A stretch of DNA of 36,802 nucleotides from Oscillospiraceae bacterium (lineage in GTDB: Bacteria; Bacillota; Clostridia; Oscillospirales; Oscillospiraceae), in NCBI GenBank assembly GCA_021442665.1, contig JABUSQ010000158.1, positions 1 through 36,802 of the forward strand. The letters are read 5' to 3'. Position 1 is the first letter of the stretch. The number at the start of each line of letters is the position of its first letter. Below are positions 21,732-31,303 of the stretch, piece after piece. The translations under genes and the position numbers were made by a program. The notes under the pieces were generated by a model. The model had not been told where the DNA came from, did no database searches, and saw only the letters and a program-made list of their open reading frames with translations.

Positions 21732-22568
21732 ATGTTCAGTAAGGTCTACGTTGAGATAACCAACATCTGCAATCTGAGCTGCTCCTTCTGCCACGGCACG
21801 AAAAGAGCACCCCGGCGGATGAGTGCAGGGGAGTTTCGCTGCGTACTGGAGAAGCTTCGGGGTCATACGAGGTATGTGTATTTTCACCTCATGGGCGAGC
21901 CTCTGAGCCATCCCGAGCTGCCGGAGCTTTTAAGCATCGCCGCGGAAACGGACATGAGCTGCTGTATAACCACCAACGGCTTTCTGCTGGATAAGTGCGC
22001 CGGGACTCTGCTGAGCGCGGAGCGGCTGTACAAGCTCAGTGTGTCTCTCCACAGCTTCGAGGCAAACAGAACGGACCTGACCCTGGAGGAATATCTGGAC
22101 CGTGTTCTGGACGTGGCTCTGCCTCTGTCCCGGAAGGGCTGCATCGTGGCCCTGAGGCTCTGGAACGAGGGCGGAGAAAACGAGCTGAACGGCAGGATAA
22201 AGGAGCAGCTCCGCAGCCGCCTCGGCGGTGACTGGCAGGAGAACCGCAGCGGCAGCCTCCGCCTCGCCGACAGGCTCTATCTTGAAAACGCCGCTAAATT
22301 CGAATGGCCCGACATGGACGCCCCGGAGTGCGGCGTGCAGTTCTGCCGTGGTCTGAGAGATCAGATAGCCGTCCTCTGCGACGGCACCGTGGTGCCCTGC
22401 TGTCTGGATGCCGAGGGGGACCTTGCGCTGGGAAATATCTTCGGGCAGAGCCTTGAGGAGATACTTGAAACGGACAGAGCCGCAGCCTTTTACGAGGGCT
22501 TTTCAAACCGCAGACCCTCGGAGGAGCTGTGCCGTAAATGCGGCTATGCGCTGAGATTCAACAGGTAA
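21732..22568 (+). CDS. Radical SAM protein with SPASM/twitch-like C-terminus
   Basis: A 278-residue radical S-adenosylmethionine enzyme. The cluster motif C13-x3-C17-x2-C20 (ICNLSCSFC) is canonical; HLMGEPLSHPEL (52-63) is the usual GEPL segment after the second strand. The C-terminal part has further cysteines (CGVQFCRG, CDGTVVPCCLD and ELCRKCGY) as in SPASM/twitch domains that bind an auxiliary [4Fe-4S] cluster. Enzymes of this layout modify peptides or proteins, among other roles. No obvious precursor peptide is seen next to it. It is 6 bp after the binding-protein gene and thus co-expressed; the shared substrate, if any, is unknown. Confidence 0.88.
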   Translation: MFSKVYVEITNICNLSCSFCHGTKRAPRRMSAGEFRCVLEKLRGHTRYVYFHLMGEPLSHPELPELLSIAAETDMSCCITTNGFLLDKCAGTLLSAERLYKLSVSLHSFEANRTDLTLEEYLDRVLDVALPLSRKGCIVALRLWNEGGENELNGRIKEQLRSRLGGDWQENRSGSLRLADRLYLENAAKFEWPDMDAPECGVQFCRGLRDQIAVLCDGTVVPCCLDAEGDLALGNIFGQSLEEILETDRAAAFYEGFSNRRPSEELCRKCGYALRFNR

Positions 22569-22601
22569 ACTGACGGTAGAGCGGACTAAACCTGCCGTCG
22601 G

Positions 22602-22631
22602 TTGAGTAATTCCCGCCCCCTGCGTTATACT
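22602..22631 (+). promoter_or_regulatory. Promoter candidate for a short non-coding transcript
   Basis: TTGAGT (22602-22607), 18 bp, TATACT (22626-22631), in the gap after the radical SAM gene and pointing to a hairpin 40 bp downstream. Confidence 0.45.
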
Positions 22632-22637
22632 TTCATC

Positions 22638-22712
22638 ACAAAAACACGAAAGGTCGGACAAAGCTATGAAAAAGCTGAGAGTCAACAATGAAGTGACTCT
22701 CAGCTTTTATTA
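22638..22712 (+). ncRNA. Possible small RNA (about 75 nt)
   Basis: A promoter (22602-22631) and a strong hairpin/T-tract (22670-22712) bracket about 75 nt with no complete gene. An AAAGG and an ATG (22666) are present just ahead of the hairpin but the reading frame runs through the terminator, so translation is unlikely to be productive. No known RNA family is recognised. Confidence 0.3.
22670..22712. terminator. Bidirectional hairpin terminator
   Basis: A perfect 15-bp stem (22670-22684 with 22694-22708), 9-nt loop, with TTTTATTAT on the plus side and a T5 run on the minus side. It ends the GreA-like gene on the minus strand and any plus-strand transcript. Confidence 0.85.
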
Positions 22713-22717
22713 TATGT

Positions 22718-23218
22718 TCAGAAGCTTCTCAGGGGTGCGCTGCCGTCGTCCTCGGCCTTGGTTATGGAGCGTATCTCCGCCTCATAGCTGTAGCTGTCGG
22801 ACACCTGCACGGTGACTCTGTCACCGACTCTGCGTCCCAGCACGGCCTTGCCGAAGGGCGATTCACGGCTGACGAAGCCCTTCAGGGGGTCACACCTCAC
22901 CGTGGTCACCACCTGAATGACCTGAGTTTCGCCGTCCTCGGGTATATAGACCTCGACCCTGTCGAAAAGTCCCACCTCGTCGTTTGCCGAGCGGGTGTCG
23001 ATTATCCGTGCCGAGGCTATCATCCGCTCCAGATATCTTATGCGGCTGCGGTTGCGGTTCTGGGCACGCTTTGCCTCCTTGTACTCGAAATTCTCGCTGA
23101 GGTCGCCGAAGGCTCTGGTGCGTTTGACCTCCTCGATTATTTCGGGCATCATGGCGTTCCGCTCGTCAAGCTCCTTCTGCAGCTTCTGTATGTCAAGGGC
23201 GGTCAGCTCGTCGTTCAT
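22718..23218 (-). CDS. GreA/GreB-like transcript cleavage factor
   Basis: A 166-residue protein. The N-terminal coiled-coil region contains G-D-L-S-E-N-F-E-Y-K-E-A-K (residues about 38-50), the signature of Gre factors whose tip Asp and Glu reach into the RNA polymerase channel and rescue backtracked complexes. The C-terminal part is the FKBP-like polymerase-binding domain, with the usual SRESPFGKAVLGRRVGD block near residues 123-139. The N-terminal start is shorter and the sequence more divergent than a housekeeping GreA, so it may be a paralogue. ATG at 23218 has AGGAGG 7 bp upstream. It is 62 bp after a DUF805 gene on the same strand and shares its promoter. Confidence 0.8.
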   Translation of the reverse strand: MNDELTALDIQKLQKELDERNAMMPEIIEEVKRTRAFGDLSENFEYKEAKRAQNRNRSRIRYLERMIASARIIDTRSANDEVGLFDRVEVYIPEDGETQVIQVVTTVRCDPLKGFVSRESPFGKAVLGRRVGDRVTVQVSDSYSYEAEIRSITKAEDDGSAPLRSF

Positions 23219-23280
23219 GAATTGTCCTCCTTCCGGGTCTGCCGAATACCGTATTTGTCCGAAAAGCACCGAAAGGGTGC

Positions 23281-23628
23281 TTATGCGTATCTGTTGTTTT
23301 CCGTCCTGCTTTTCAGACAGAGGAGGACGAGGAGATATATCCAGCCGATGACCGGCAGGAAAATGAAAAAGAAGTTTGCGCCTCTTCTTCCGATATCATG
23401 CATACGCCGCCAGACAAGACTGATGCAGGGGAGTATGACCCCCAGCTTGAACAGCCAGGAGAAGCTGAGCAGCACGGTGCCGCCGCCCGTGGTGATATCC
23501 AGCGCCAGTATCGCCGCCCTCACAAGGAGAACAAACAGCATGAAAAACCAGAACTCTCGCCGTCCGGTGCGCCCCCTGAACACGGCGTATTTTTTAAATC
23601 CGTCGGCGACGGCTGCGAAAAATCCCAA
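23281..23628 (-). CDS. DUF805 family membrane protein, copy 2
   Basis: A 115-residue paralogue of the protein at 12481. It carries VFRGRTGRREFWFF, three membrane segments and RRMHDIGRRGANFFF, but its C-terminal tail (ENNRYA) lacks the GPNP end. The start is TTG at 23628: GAGGAG lies 8 bp upstream, whereas GTG at 23637 would overlap that site, and the TTG start aligns residue for residue with the ATG of copy 1. The gene heads a small operon with the GreA-like factor, from a good promoter at 23658-23686. Confidence 0.85.
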   Translation of the reverse strand: MGFFAAVADGFKKYAVFRGRTGRREFWFFMLFVLLVRAAILALDITTGGGTVLLSFSWLFKLGVILPCISLVWRRMHDIGRRGANFFFIFLPVIGWIYLLVLLCLKSRTENNRYA

Positions 23629-23657
23629 AATCAACACTCCTCTTAATATTTTGCCCC

Positions 23658-23686
23658 ATTATACGCCTTTTGTGAAGCTTTTTCAA
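23658..23686 (-). promoter_or_regulatory. Promoter of DUF805 copy 2 and the GreA-like gene
   Basis: On the minus strand TTGAAA (23681-23686), 17 bp, consensus TATAAT (23658-23663). Confidence 0.7.
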
Positions 23687-23724
23687 CCAATAATGGAAAT
23701 ACATGACACGACATTTACGCATTA

Positions 23725-23805
23725 TTATCGCCTGCGAGCCGATAAATGAGTAGCGAATATAATAATTCGTGATAAAAATTATATAAATATATTGACAAAT
23801 TATCG
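23725..23805. repeat. TTATCG half-sites upstream of the RHH-clpB operon
   Basis: TTATCG occurs at 23725-23730, inverted as CGATAA at 23740-23745, and again at 23800-23805 inside the promoter spacer. A separate inverted repeat CGAAT/ATTCG lies at 23754-23769. They could be operator half-sites for the ribbon-helix-helix protein encoded next. Confidence 0.3.
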
Positions 23806-23820
23806 GGAGCGGATTATTAT
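23792..23820 (+). promoter_or_regulatory. Promoter of the RHH-clpB operon
   Basis: Perfect TTGACA (23792-23797), 17 bp, TATTAT (23815-23820). This is a strong vegetative promoter. No CIRCE element or CtsR direct repeat was seen around it. Confidence 0.7.
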
Positions 23821-23847
23821 ATAAGCATAGAAAGAGAGGAAAAGCCA

Positions 23848-24498
23848 ATGAAAAAGACACTGTACAGCCTTATGCTCAGCGATGAGGTGGTGGCGGAGGT
23901 AGACCGCCTCGCCCACAAATACGGCACGAACCGCTCGAATCTCATAAATCAGATACTTGCCGAACGGGTGGGTCTTGTGACCCCCGAGCGGAGGATAAAC
24001 GACATTCTCGCACAGATAGAGCAGCTGCTGCTGCCCTCAAGGGATATCGTGCCCTTTTTTGCACCCAATGCCATGACCATGAGCATGAAAAGCTCGCTGG
24101 AATACAAATACCGCCCCACGGTAAAATACGAGGTGGAGCTGTTTCGGGGCAATGAGGAGGCGCTGGGGGAGATAACGGTGAATTTCCGCACCCAGTCTGC
24201 GGCCCTGCTGGGCTCCATGGCGGAGTTCTTCCGTCTGTGGAAGAGCATTGAGGACGTGCATCTCCGTCCCCTGCTGGGGGCCAATGCTCCCCGCTATGCA
24301 CTGTGCGAGGGCAGGTTTGTCCGCTCCATTGCAGTGCCCGAGGGCGATTGCTCCTCAGAGGAGCTGGCCAAGGTCATCTCCGAATACATCAAGCTTTTCG
24401 ACACCATGATGAAGGGCTACCTTGCGGGACGCTTCGACGCCCGTGAGGTCGAGGCATGCTACTTCTCCCTCATGAGGAAAAGCCGTGTCCTAATATAA
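23848..24498 (+). CDS. Ribbon-helix-helix protein with unknown C-terminal domain
   Basis: A 216-residue protein. Residues 1-42 match the ribbon-helix-helix DNA-binding pattern (a short strand LYSLMLSD, helix EVVAEVDRLAHKYG, turn, helix NRSNLINQILAERV). The remaining 170 residues contain a predicted mixed beta/alpha domain (KYEVELFRG, GEITVNFRTQ) that I do not recognise. RHH proteins with long C-termini are often transcription regulators that sense a ligand or a partner. GAGAGGA precedes the ATG. It is 14 bp upstream of clpB and under the same strong promoter, so it may autoregulate the operon. There is no toxin gene alongside it. Confidence 0.75.
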   Translation: MKKTLYSLMLSDEVVAEVDRLAHKYGTNRSNLINQILAERVGLVTPERRINDILAQIEQLLLPSRDIVPFFAPNAMTMSMKSSLEYKYRPTVKYEVELFRGNEEALGEITVNFRTQSAALLGSMAEFFRLWKSIEDVHLRPLLGANAPRYALCEGRFVRSIAVPEGDCSSEELAKVISEYIKLFDTMMKGYLAGRFDAREVEACYFSLMRKSRVLI

Positions 24499-24512
24499 CA
24501 GGAAGTGATATA

Positions 24513-27092
<2,580 letters not shown>

Positions 27093-27125
27093 CAAAAAAT
27101 CCAAAATGGCTTCTTTGGAGAGCAG

Positions 27126-27154
27126 AAAAAAGTCGAGATTACCTCGACTTTTTT
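27126..27154. terminator. Terminator after clpB, also usable for the convergent gene
   Basis: A 7-bp core stem (27131-27137 with 27143-27149) extended by flanking A5/T5 pairs, ATTAC loop and T-runs on both strands. Confidence 0.85.
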
Positions 27155-27259
27155 GCTTTTCCCGCTCCGGGAGCAGTGAGCGCATAGCTCATGTCCGGAA
27201 GCATTTTTATTATTTCACCGTCGGCGCTTCCGTCAAGTGCCGCGGATATCCGGTTTGTC

Positions 27260-28930
27260 TCAGAACAGATAGACCCGCATCTCATAGGGTCTTGTGGTGA
27301 AGCCGTTGCAGATGACAAAGCAGCTCTCGTAATTGCCGAAGACCTGCTCGCCGGACTCAAGGTCTATGCCCTCGGGGGCGTCGAATCTCACGGGCTCCTC
27401 GGTGAAGGAGCATATCACCAGCAGCTTTCTGCCCTCGTAATTCCGCTCATAGACATATAGCTCGTCGCTGTCCTTCAGGTGCTCCCTGTAGTTTCCGTAG
27501 ATGACCACCTCGTTTTCCCTGCGGAACTCCAGTGCCGAACGGTAGAAATTCAGCAGAGAGTCGGGGTCCTCCTCCTGAGACGCCACATTGACGGAGCTGT
27601 AATTGGGATTGACGGCAAACCAGGGTCTCACATCGGAAAAGCCACCGTTTTCCGAGGCCGACCACTGCATGGGCGTGCGGGCGTTATCCCGGGAGCCTCT
27701 CTGCGCCATGAACAGGGCACGCTTTTCGGGGATGCCGAGCCTGCGGGCGATGCGGTAGTTGTTCTTCGTCATGATGTCCCGATAATCCTCAAGCCTCGGG
27801 AGATAATGGTTCAGCATGCCTATCTCCTGACCCTGATAGATAAAGGGAGTGCCTCGGAGGAAGAGATAGCCTGCAGCCAGCATCTTGCCGCTCTCCACGG
27901 GATATTTTTCGCTGCCGTAGCGGCTTATGACGCGGGGATGATCGTGATTTTCGAGGTACAGGCAGTTCCAGCCCCTGCCGAACAGCGCATCCTGCCATTC
28001 GGACAGCGCCTTCTTGAGCTTCCGCAGGCTGAAGGGACGCTGAATGAAATCAGTCATAAAGCAGTCCGCCTGCATGTGGGAGAAGCTTATCATCATGTTC
28101 AGCACCTGCTCCTCGCCCTCACGGATGTAGCCGAGAGCGGTCTCCGGACTCATGAGAGAGCCCTCTCCCACGGTGAAGCAGTCGTAATAATCCAGCACGT
28201 CACGCTTGAATTCCGCCAGATAAGCCTTTACCTTCGGACCGTCGGCGTAGTATTTCATGCCCGTGGCGGCGGGGAGCTTCACCCTTGCCGAGGGCAGACC
28301 CTCCGCCTTGGAGATATAGGTTATAACGTCCTCACGGAAGCCGTCCACGCCCATATCCAGCCAGAAGCGCATGATGTCCTTGACCTCCTCACGCACTCTG
28401 GGGTTATCCATGTTGAGGTCGGGCTGTTTTTTTGAGAAGATGTGGAGATACCACTCGTCCGAGGCCCTGTCATACTCCCAGGCCCTGCCCTCGAAAAGAC
28501 TGTCCCAGTTGTTGGGGGGACGGTGTCTGCCCCTGCCCTTACGCCAGAAATAGTAGTCGCGGTAGGGATTTCCCGGGCCCTTTTTCGATTCGGTAAACCA
28601 GGGATGCTCATCGGAGGTGTGGTTTATGACCAGATCCATGAACACTCTCATGCCCCGCTCGTGAGCGCCCTCCAGCACCTGACGGAATATATCAAGATCG
28701 CCGAAATCGGGATGAATGCTTTTATAGTCGGATATATCGTAGCCATAGTCTGCGTTGGGAGAGGGATACAGGGGCGAGAACCATATGCCGTCCACGCCCA
28801 GACTTTTTATATAATCAAGCTTGGACAGAACACCCCACAGATCGCCTATACCGTCGCCGTTGCCGTCGCAGAAGGAGCGGCACCATATCTGATAAACGGA
28901 CATTTCCTTGTACCATGCTTTGTTTTCCAT
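27260..28930 (-). CDS. GH13 alpha-glucosidase (oligo-1,6-glucosidase/trehalose-6-P-hydrolase type)
   Basis: A 556-residue cytosolic TIM-barrel glycoside hydrolase without signal peptide. The four alpha-amylase blocks are present: D99-x4-H104 (DLVINHTSDEHPWF), nucleophile D201 in D-G-F-R-E-D-V, acid/base E256 in T-V-G-E-G, and D330 in E-N-H-D-H-P-R. The Q-P-D-L-N-M-D-N-P block (169-177) is typical of family members that hydrolyse short alpha-glucosides such as isomaltose, maltose or trehalose 6-phosphate. It releases glucose from the non-reducing end. The TCC-equivalent second-shell residue that separates these specificities was not resolved. No PTS or ABC sugar transporter adjoins. ATG with GGAG upstream; promoter 28960-28988. 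Confidence 0.92.
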   Translation of the reverse strand: MENKAWYKEMSVYQIWCRSFCDGNGDGIGDLWGVLSKLDYIKSLGVDGIWFSPLYPSPNADYGYDISDYKSIHPDFGDLDIFRQVLEGAHERGMRVFMDLVINHTSDEHPWFTESKKGPGNPYRDYYFWRKGRGRHRPPNNWDSLFEGRAWEYDRASDEWYLHIFSKKQPDLNMDNPRVREEVKDIMRFWLDMGVDGFREDVITYISKAEGLPSARVKLPAATGMKYYADGPKVKAYLAEFKRDVLDYYDCFTVGEGSLMSPETALGYIREGEEQVLNMMISFSHMQADCFMTDFIQRPFSLRKLKKALSEWQDALFGRGWNCLYLENHDHPRVISRYGSEKYPVESGKMLAAGYLFLRGTPFIYQGQEIGMLNHYLPRLEDYRDIMTKNNYRIARRLGIPEKRALFMAQRGSRDNARTPMQWSASENGGFSDVRPWFAVNPNYSSVNVASQEEDPDSLLNFYRSALEFRRENEVVIYGNYREHLKDSDELYVYERNYEGRKLLVICSFTEEPVRFDAPEGIDLESGEQVFGNYESCFVICNGFTTRPYEMRVYLF

Positions 28931-28959
28931 AGCTTAGCTCCGTTTCTTTTTTTCTGAAT

Positions 28960-28988
28960 ATTGTATCATAAGCGCAAAGACCTTGCAA
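28960..28988 (-). promoter_or_regulatory. Glucosidase promoter, shared -35 box
   Basis: On the minus strand TTGCAA (28983-28988), 17 bp, TACAAT (28960-28965). The -35 hexamer is a palindrome and also serves the divergent promoter at 28983-29011. Confidence 0.6.
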
Positions 28989-29011
28989 TGCCCGAAATAA
29001 GGTGATAAACT
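28983..29011 (+). promoter_or_regulatory. Divergent promoter of the SGNH-hydrolase gene, shared -35 box
   Basis: The same TTGCAA (28983-28988) followed after 17 bp by TAAACT (29006-29011). The predicted start near 29018 lies inside the ribosome binding site region, so the leader would be very short. Confidence 0.45.
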
Positions 29012-29029
29012 TAAGGAGGAGGCGAGAAT

Positions 29030-29674
29030 ATGAAAAATGTACTATTTTACGGTGATTCTAATACATGGGGCTATATGCCCGTTACCGGCCTGAGATATCC
29101 CTACGAGCAGAGATGGACCAGCATAGCCGCAAAGCTTCTGGGAGAGGATTATCACTGCGTGGCGTCGGGTCTCAGCGGACGTACCACGGTGTTCGACGAT
29201 ATGTGGAAGGACGGACGCAACGGCAGGGACGGCCTCGATCAGGAGCTGCAGACCCACAAGCCTCTGGATCTGGCGGTCATAATGCTGGGCACCAATGACC
29301 TTAAATTCGCAGACGCCTGCCGCAGTGCCAGAGGCATAGAGACTCTGCTGATGATGACGAAGAACGCAAACGCACGGTTTTCCATGGTTTCGCCCGTGTT
29401 CCCCGGCAAAGCCGAAATACTGCTCATCTCTCCCATACTCGTGGGGGACAACTACGAAAACTACGAGGAACGGGAAGTGTCACCCAACGGCCGCGAGGAG
29501 AGCAAAAGGTTTGCTTCTCTGTACAGAGCCGCTGCGGAAAGATGCGGCGCGCATTTCCTTGACGCAGCCGAGCTTGCCGAGCCCTCCCCGGAGGACTGCG
29601 AGCATCTGACCGTGGAGGGACACAGAGTCCTCGGCGAGGCTGTGGCGGCGAAGATAAAGGAGATACTGGGCTGA
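29030..29674 (+). CDS. SGNH/GDSL hydrolase (arylesterase/TesA-like)
   Basis: A 214-residue cytosolic hydrolase. The four SGNH blocks are visible: catalytic Ser10 in F-Y-G-D-S-N, Gly in SGLSGRT (about 47-53), Asn in L-G-T-N-D (about 87-91) and the Asp-His pair in EDCEHLT near the C-terminus. The block I spelling GDSNTWG is typical of small esterases related to acyl-CoA thioesterase I and carbohydrate acetylesterases. It removes acyl or acetyl groups from an unknown ester. A strong AAGGAGGAGG ribosome binding site precedes the ATG. It is 38 bp upstream of coaX and on the same strand. Confidence 0.9.
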   Translation: MKNVLFYGDSNTWGYMPVTGLRYPYEQRWTSIAAKLLGEDYHCVASGLSGRTTVFDDMWKDGRNGRDGLDQELQTHKPLDLAVIMLGTNDLKFADACRSARGIETLLMMTKNANARFSMVSPVFPGKAEILLISPILVGDNYENYEEREVSPNGREESKRFASLYRAAAERCGAHFLDAAELAEPSPEDCEHLTVEGHRVLGEAVAAKIKEILG

Positions 29675-29712
29675 GCGGCTGAGTATAAATTTAAGTGAAA
29701 GGCGGGAGAAAC

Positions 29713-30489
29713 TTGATACTGACAGTGGATATAGGCAATACCAATATAGTTTTCGGCTGCGTTGAGGACGGCAGAGTCATCGCCAAGGGGCGCATTGCCA
29801 CAAACCGCAGCGACCTCACCAACGATTACTACCTGCGCCTGCGCCAGATGTTCGAGATTGAGGACATAGATTACAGAATGATAGAGGGAGCCATCATATC
29901 CTCCGTGGTGCCTCAGATCGTACCTCTTATAAAGGGCGCGGTGAAAAAGCTCATGGGCATCGACTGCATGGTGGTGGGCATGGGCATAAAAACAGGCATG
30001 AATATCAAGATAGACGACCCCGGAACTCTGGGAGCGGATCTCATCACCACCGCAGTGGGAGCCGTATCGAAATACAGCAAGCCCTTAGTTATCGTGGACA
30101 TGGGCACCGCAACAACGATGATTGCCGTGGACGGTGACGGCGCATTCATAGGCGGCTCAATAATACCCGGCGTGAAGCTGGGCTACAGGGCGCTCTCCTC
30201 CGGGACGAGTCTCCTGCCGGAGATATCCATAGAATCGCCTAAGAGGTGCATAGGCACCAACACCGTGGACTGCATGACCTCCGGGGCTGTCTTCGGAGCC
30301 GCCGCCATGATAGACGGCATGCTGGAGCGCATGGAGGAGGAGATAGGTCAGCCCGTCACCGCCATTGCCACCGGCGGCATAGCACGGCATATTGTGCCCT
30401 ACTGCAAACGAAGCTTAGCCTACGATCCCGACCTCATCCACACGGGTCTGGAGATTATCTATAATAAAAACAGCAGAAAAAAGAAGTGA
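29713..30489 (+). CDS. coaX: Type III pantothenate kinase
   Basis: A 258-residue ASKHA-fold kinase that phosphorylates pantothenate, the first step of CoA synthesis. It has the N-terminal phosphate loop D-I-G-N-T-N, the D-P-G-T-L-G-A-D-L segment, D-M-G-T-A-T-T (near 130), the P-G of IIPGVKLG and GAVFGAA in the C-terminal lobe, all conserved in CoaX. The enzyme family needs a monovalent cation and is not inhibited by CoA. TTG at 29713 is the start: GGCGGGAG precedes it and the product begins with the usual I-L-T-V-D-I-G-N; an in-frame GTG six codons earlier lies before the ribosome binding site. Two PanE-like reductases lie upstream at 8247 and 9289, but not in the same operon. Confidence 0.95.
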   Translation: MILTVDIGNTNIVFGCVEDGRVIAKGRIATNRSDLTNDYYLRLRQMFEIEDIDYRMIEGAIISSVVPQIVPLIKGAVKKLMGIDCMVVGMGIKTGMNIKIDDPGTLGADLITTAVGAVSKYSKPLVIVDMGTATTMIAVDGDGAFIGGSIIPGVKLGYRALSSGTSLLPEISIESPKRCIGTNTVDCMTSGAVFGAAAMIDGMLERMEEEIGQPVTAIATGGIARHIVPYCKRSLAYDPDLIHTGLEIIYNKNSRKKK

Positions 30490-30502
30490 ATGAATATTAA
30501 CC

Positions 30503-30540
30503 AAGCCGGGGACGAAATTCCGTCCCCGGCTTCTGCTTTG
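30503..30540. terminator. Hairpin between convergent coaX and MBL genes
   Basis: A GC-rich 12-bp stem (30503-30514 with 30521-30532) with a 6-nt loop; the T-tail is poor on both strands, so it is a weaker terminator or a convergent-transcription block. Confidence 0.6.
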
Positions 30541-30557
30541 CGATGCCGTTCTGTTTT

Positions 30558-31169
30558 TCAGCTGAGCCGGAAGACCACGACCCTGCGGGACGCTTCGGAT
30601 ACCTCCCATGAGCTGCCCTCAAGATACTGAATGTCCGATTCGGGGTACAGGGACAGAAATTCGCCGGACTCCGCCACGTTCTGCAGACCCCTCTCTCCGC
30701 ATCTGTAATGCATGGGCACGATGCATCGGGGCTTAACAAGGTCGCAGAGCTTTTTGGCCTCCGCCGCATCAAGGGTGTAAATACCACCCACGGGAATGAG
30801 CAGAACATCCACGGCTCCCAGCTCTCTGAGCTGACTGCGGCTGAGCTGATGACCCAGATCCCCGAGATGAGCGACCCTTTTCCCCTCTGCCTCTGCCACG
30901 GTGATGAGGTTTCTGCCCCGCTTCAGGCCTCTGACCTCGTCGTGAAAGCAGGGTATCTGCGTGATGCCGAGCCCGTGAGAAGCACCTGTCAGCTCCACGC
31001 CCCCGGCGTTGCTGTGGTCGCCGTGACCGTGGCTGCATATCACCGCATCCGCGCTGAGCTTCGGGAGCCTCAGCCCGGGAAGATAGTCGTCCTCATAGGG
31101 GTCGAACACAAGGCTGCCCCGGTCTGTCTCCAGCCTGAAGCAGGCGTGACCGTACCATGTTAGTTTCAT
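30558..31169 (-). CDS. MBL-fold metal-dependent hydrolase (UPF0173-like)
   Basis: A 203-residue metallo-beta-lactamase-fold protein. The metal motif H47-x-H49-x-D51-H52 is intact, with further ligands in FHDE (about 75-78), HLGDLGH (about 100-106) and P-M-H-Y (about 152-155). Proteins of this short type (UPF0173 and relatives) lack the RNase or glyoxalase extensions, and their natural substrate is mostly unknown. AAGGAGATG precedes the ATG at 31169. It is monocistronic, with a promoter at 31192-31220, and converges on coaX. Confidence 0.88.
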   Translation of the reverse strand: MKLTWYGHACFRLETDRGSLVFDPYEDDYLPGLRLPKLSADAVICSHGHGDHSNAGGVELTGASHGLGITQIPCFHDEVRGLKRGRNLITVAEAEGKRVAHLGDLGHQLSRSQLRELGAVDVLLIPVGGIYTLDAAEAKKLCDLVKPRCIVPMHYRCGERGLQNVAESGEFLSLYPESDIQYLEGSSWEVSEASRRVVVFRLS

Positions 31170-31191
31170 GCTGTCATCTCCTTTTTTCTCA

Positions 31192-31220
31192 AGTGTAACA
31201 GATTATCCCGCCCCCGGCAA
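31192..31220 (-). promoter_or_regulatory. Promoter of the MBL-fold gene
   Basis: On the minus strand TTGCCG (31215-31220), 17 bp, TACACT (31192-31197). Confidence 0.5.
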
Positions 31221-31260
31221 TATAAACCTCAGGTTAATTTTCATTAACTTTATTTTCGGA

Positions 31261-31293
31261 AAAATAAAAACCGGAGGGCAAAGTCCCTCCGGT
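31261..31293 (-). terminator. Terminator of the lipoprotein operon
   Basis: On the minus strand a 9-bp stem (31285-31293 with 31270-31278) and a T-rich tail 31270-31261. Confidence 0.8.
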
Positions 31294-31303
31294 ATCTGTC
31301 TTA

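Noticed and set aside
22666-22760. A short peptide starting at ATG 22666
   Set aside because: Its frame runs through the 15-bp terminator stem into the antisense of the GreA-like gene; translation of a useful product is unlikely.
23848-24498. Toxin-antitoxin system at the RHH gene
   Set aside because: No toxin-sized gene follows; the next gene is clpB, and the RHH protein is much longer than an antitoxin.
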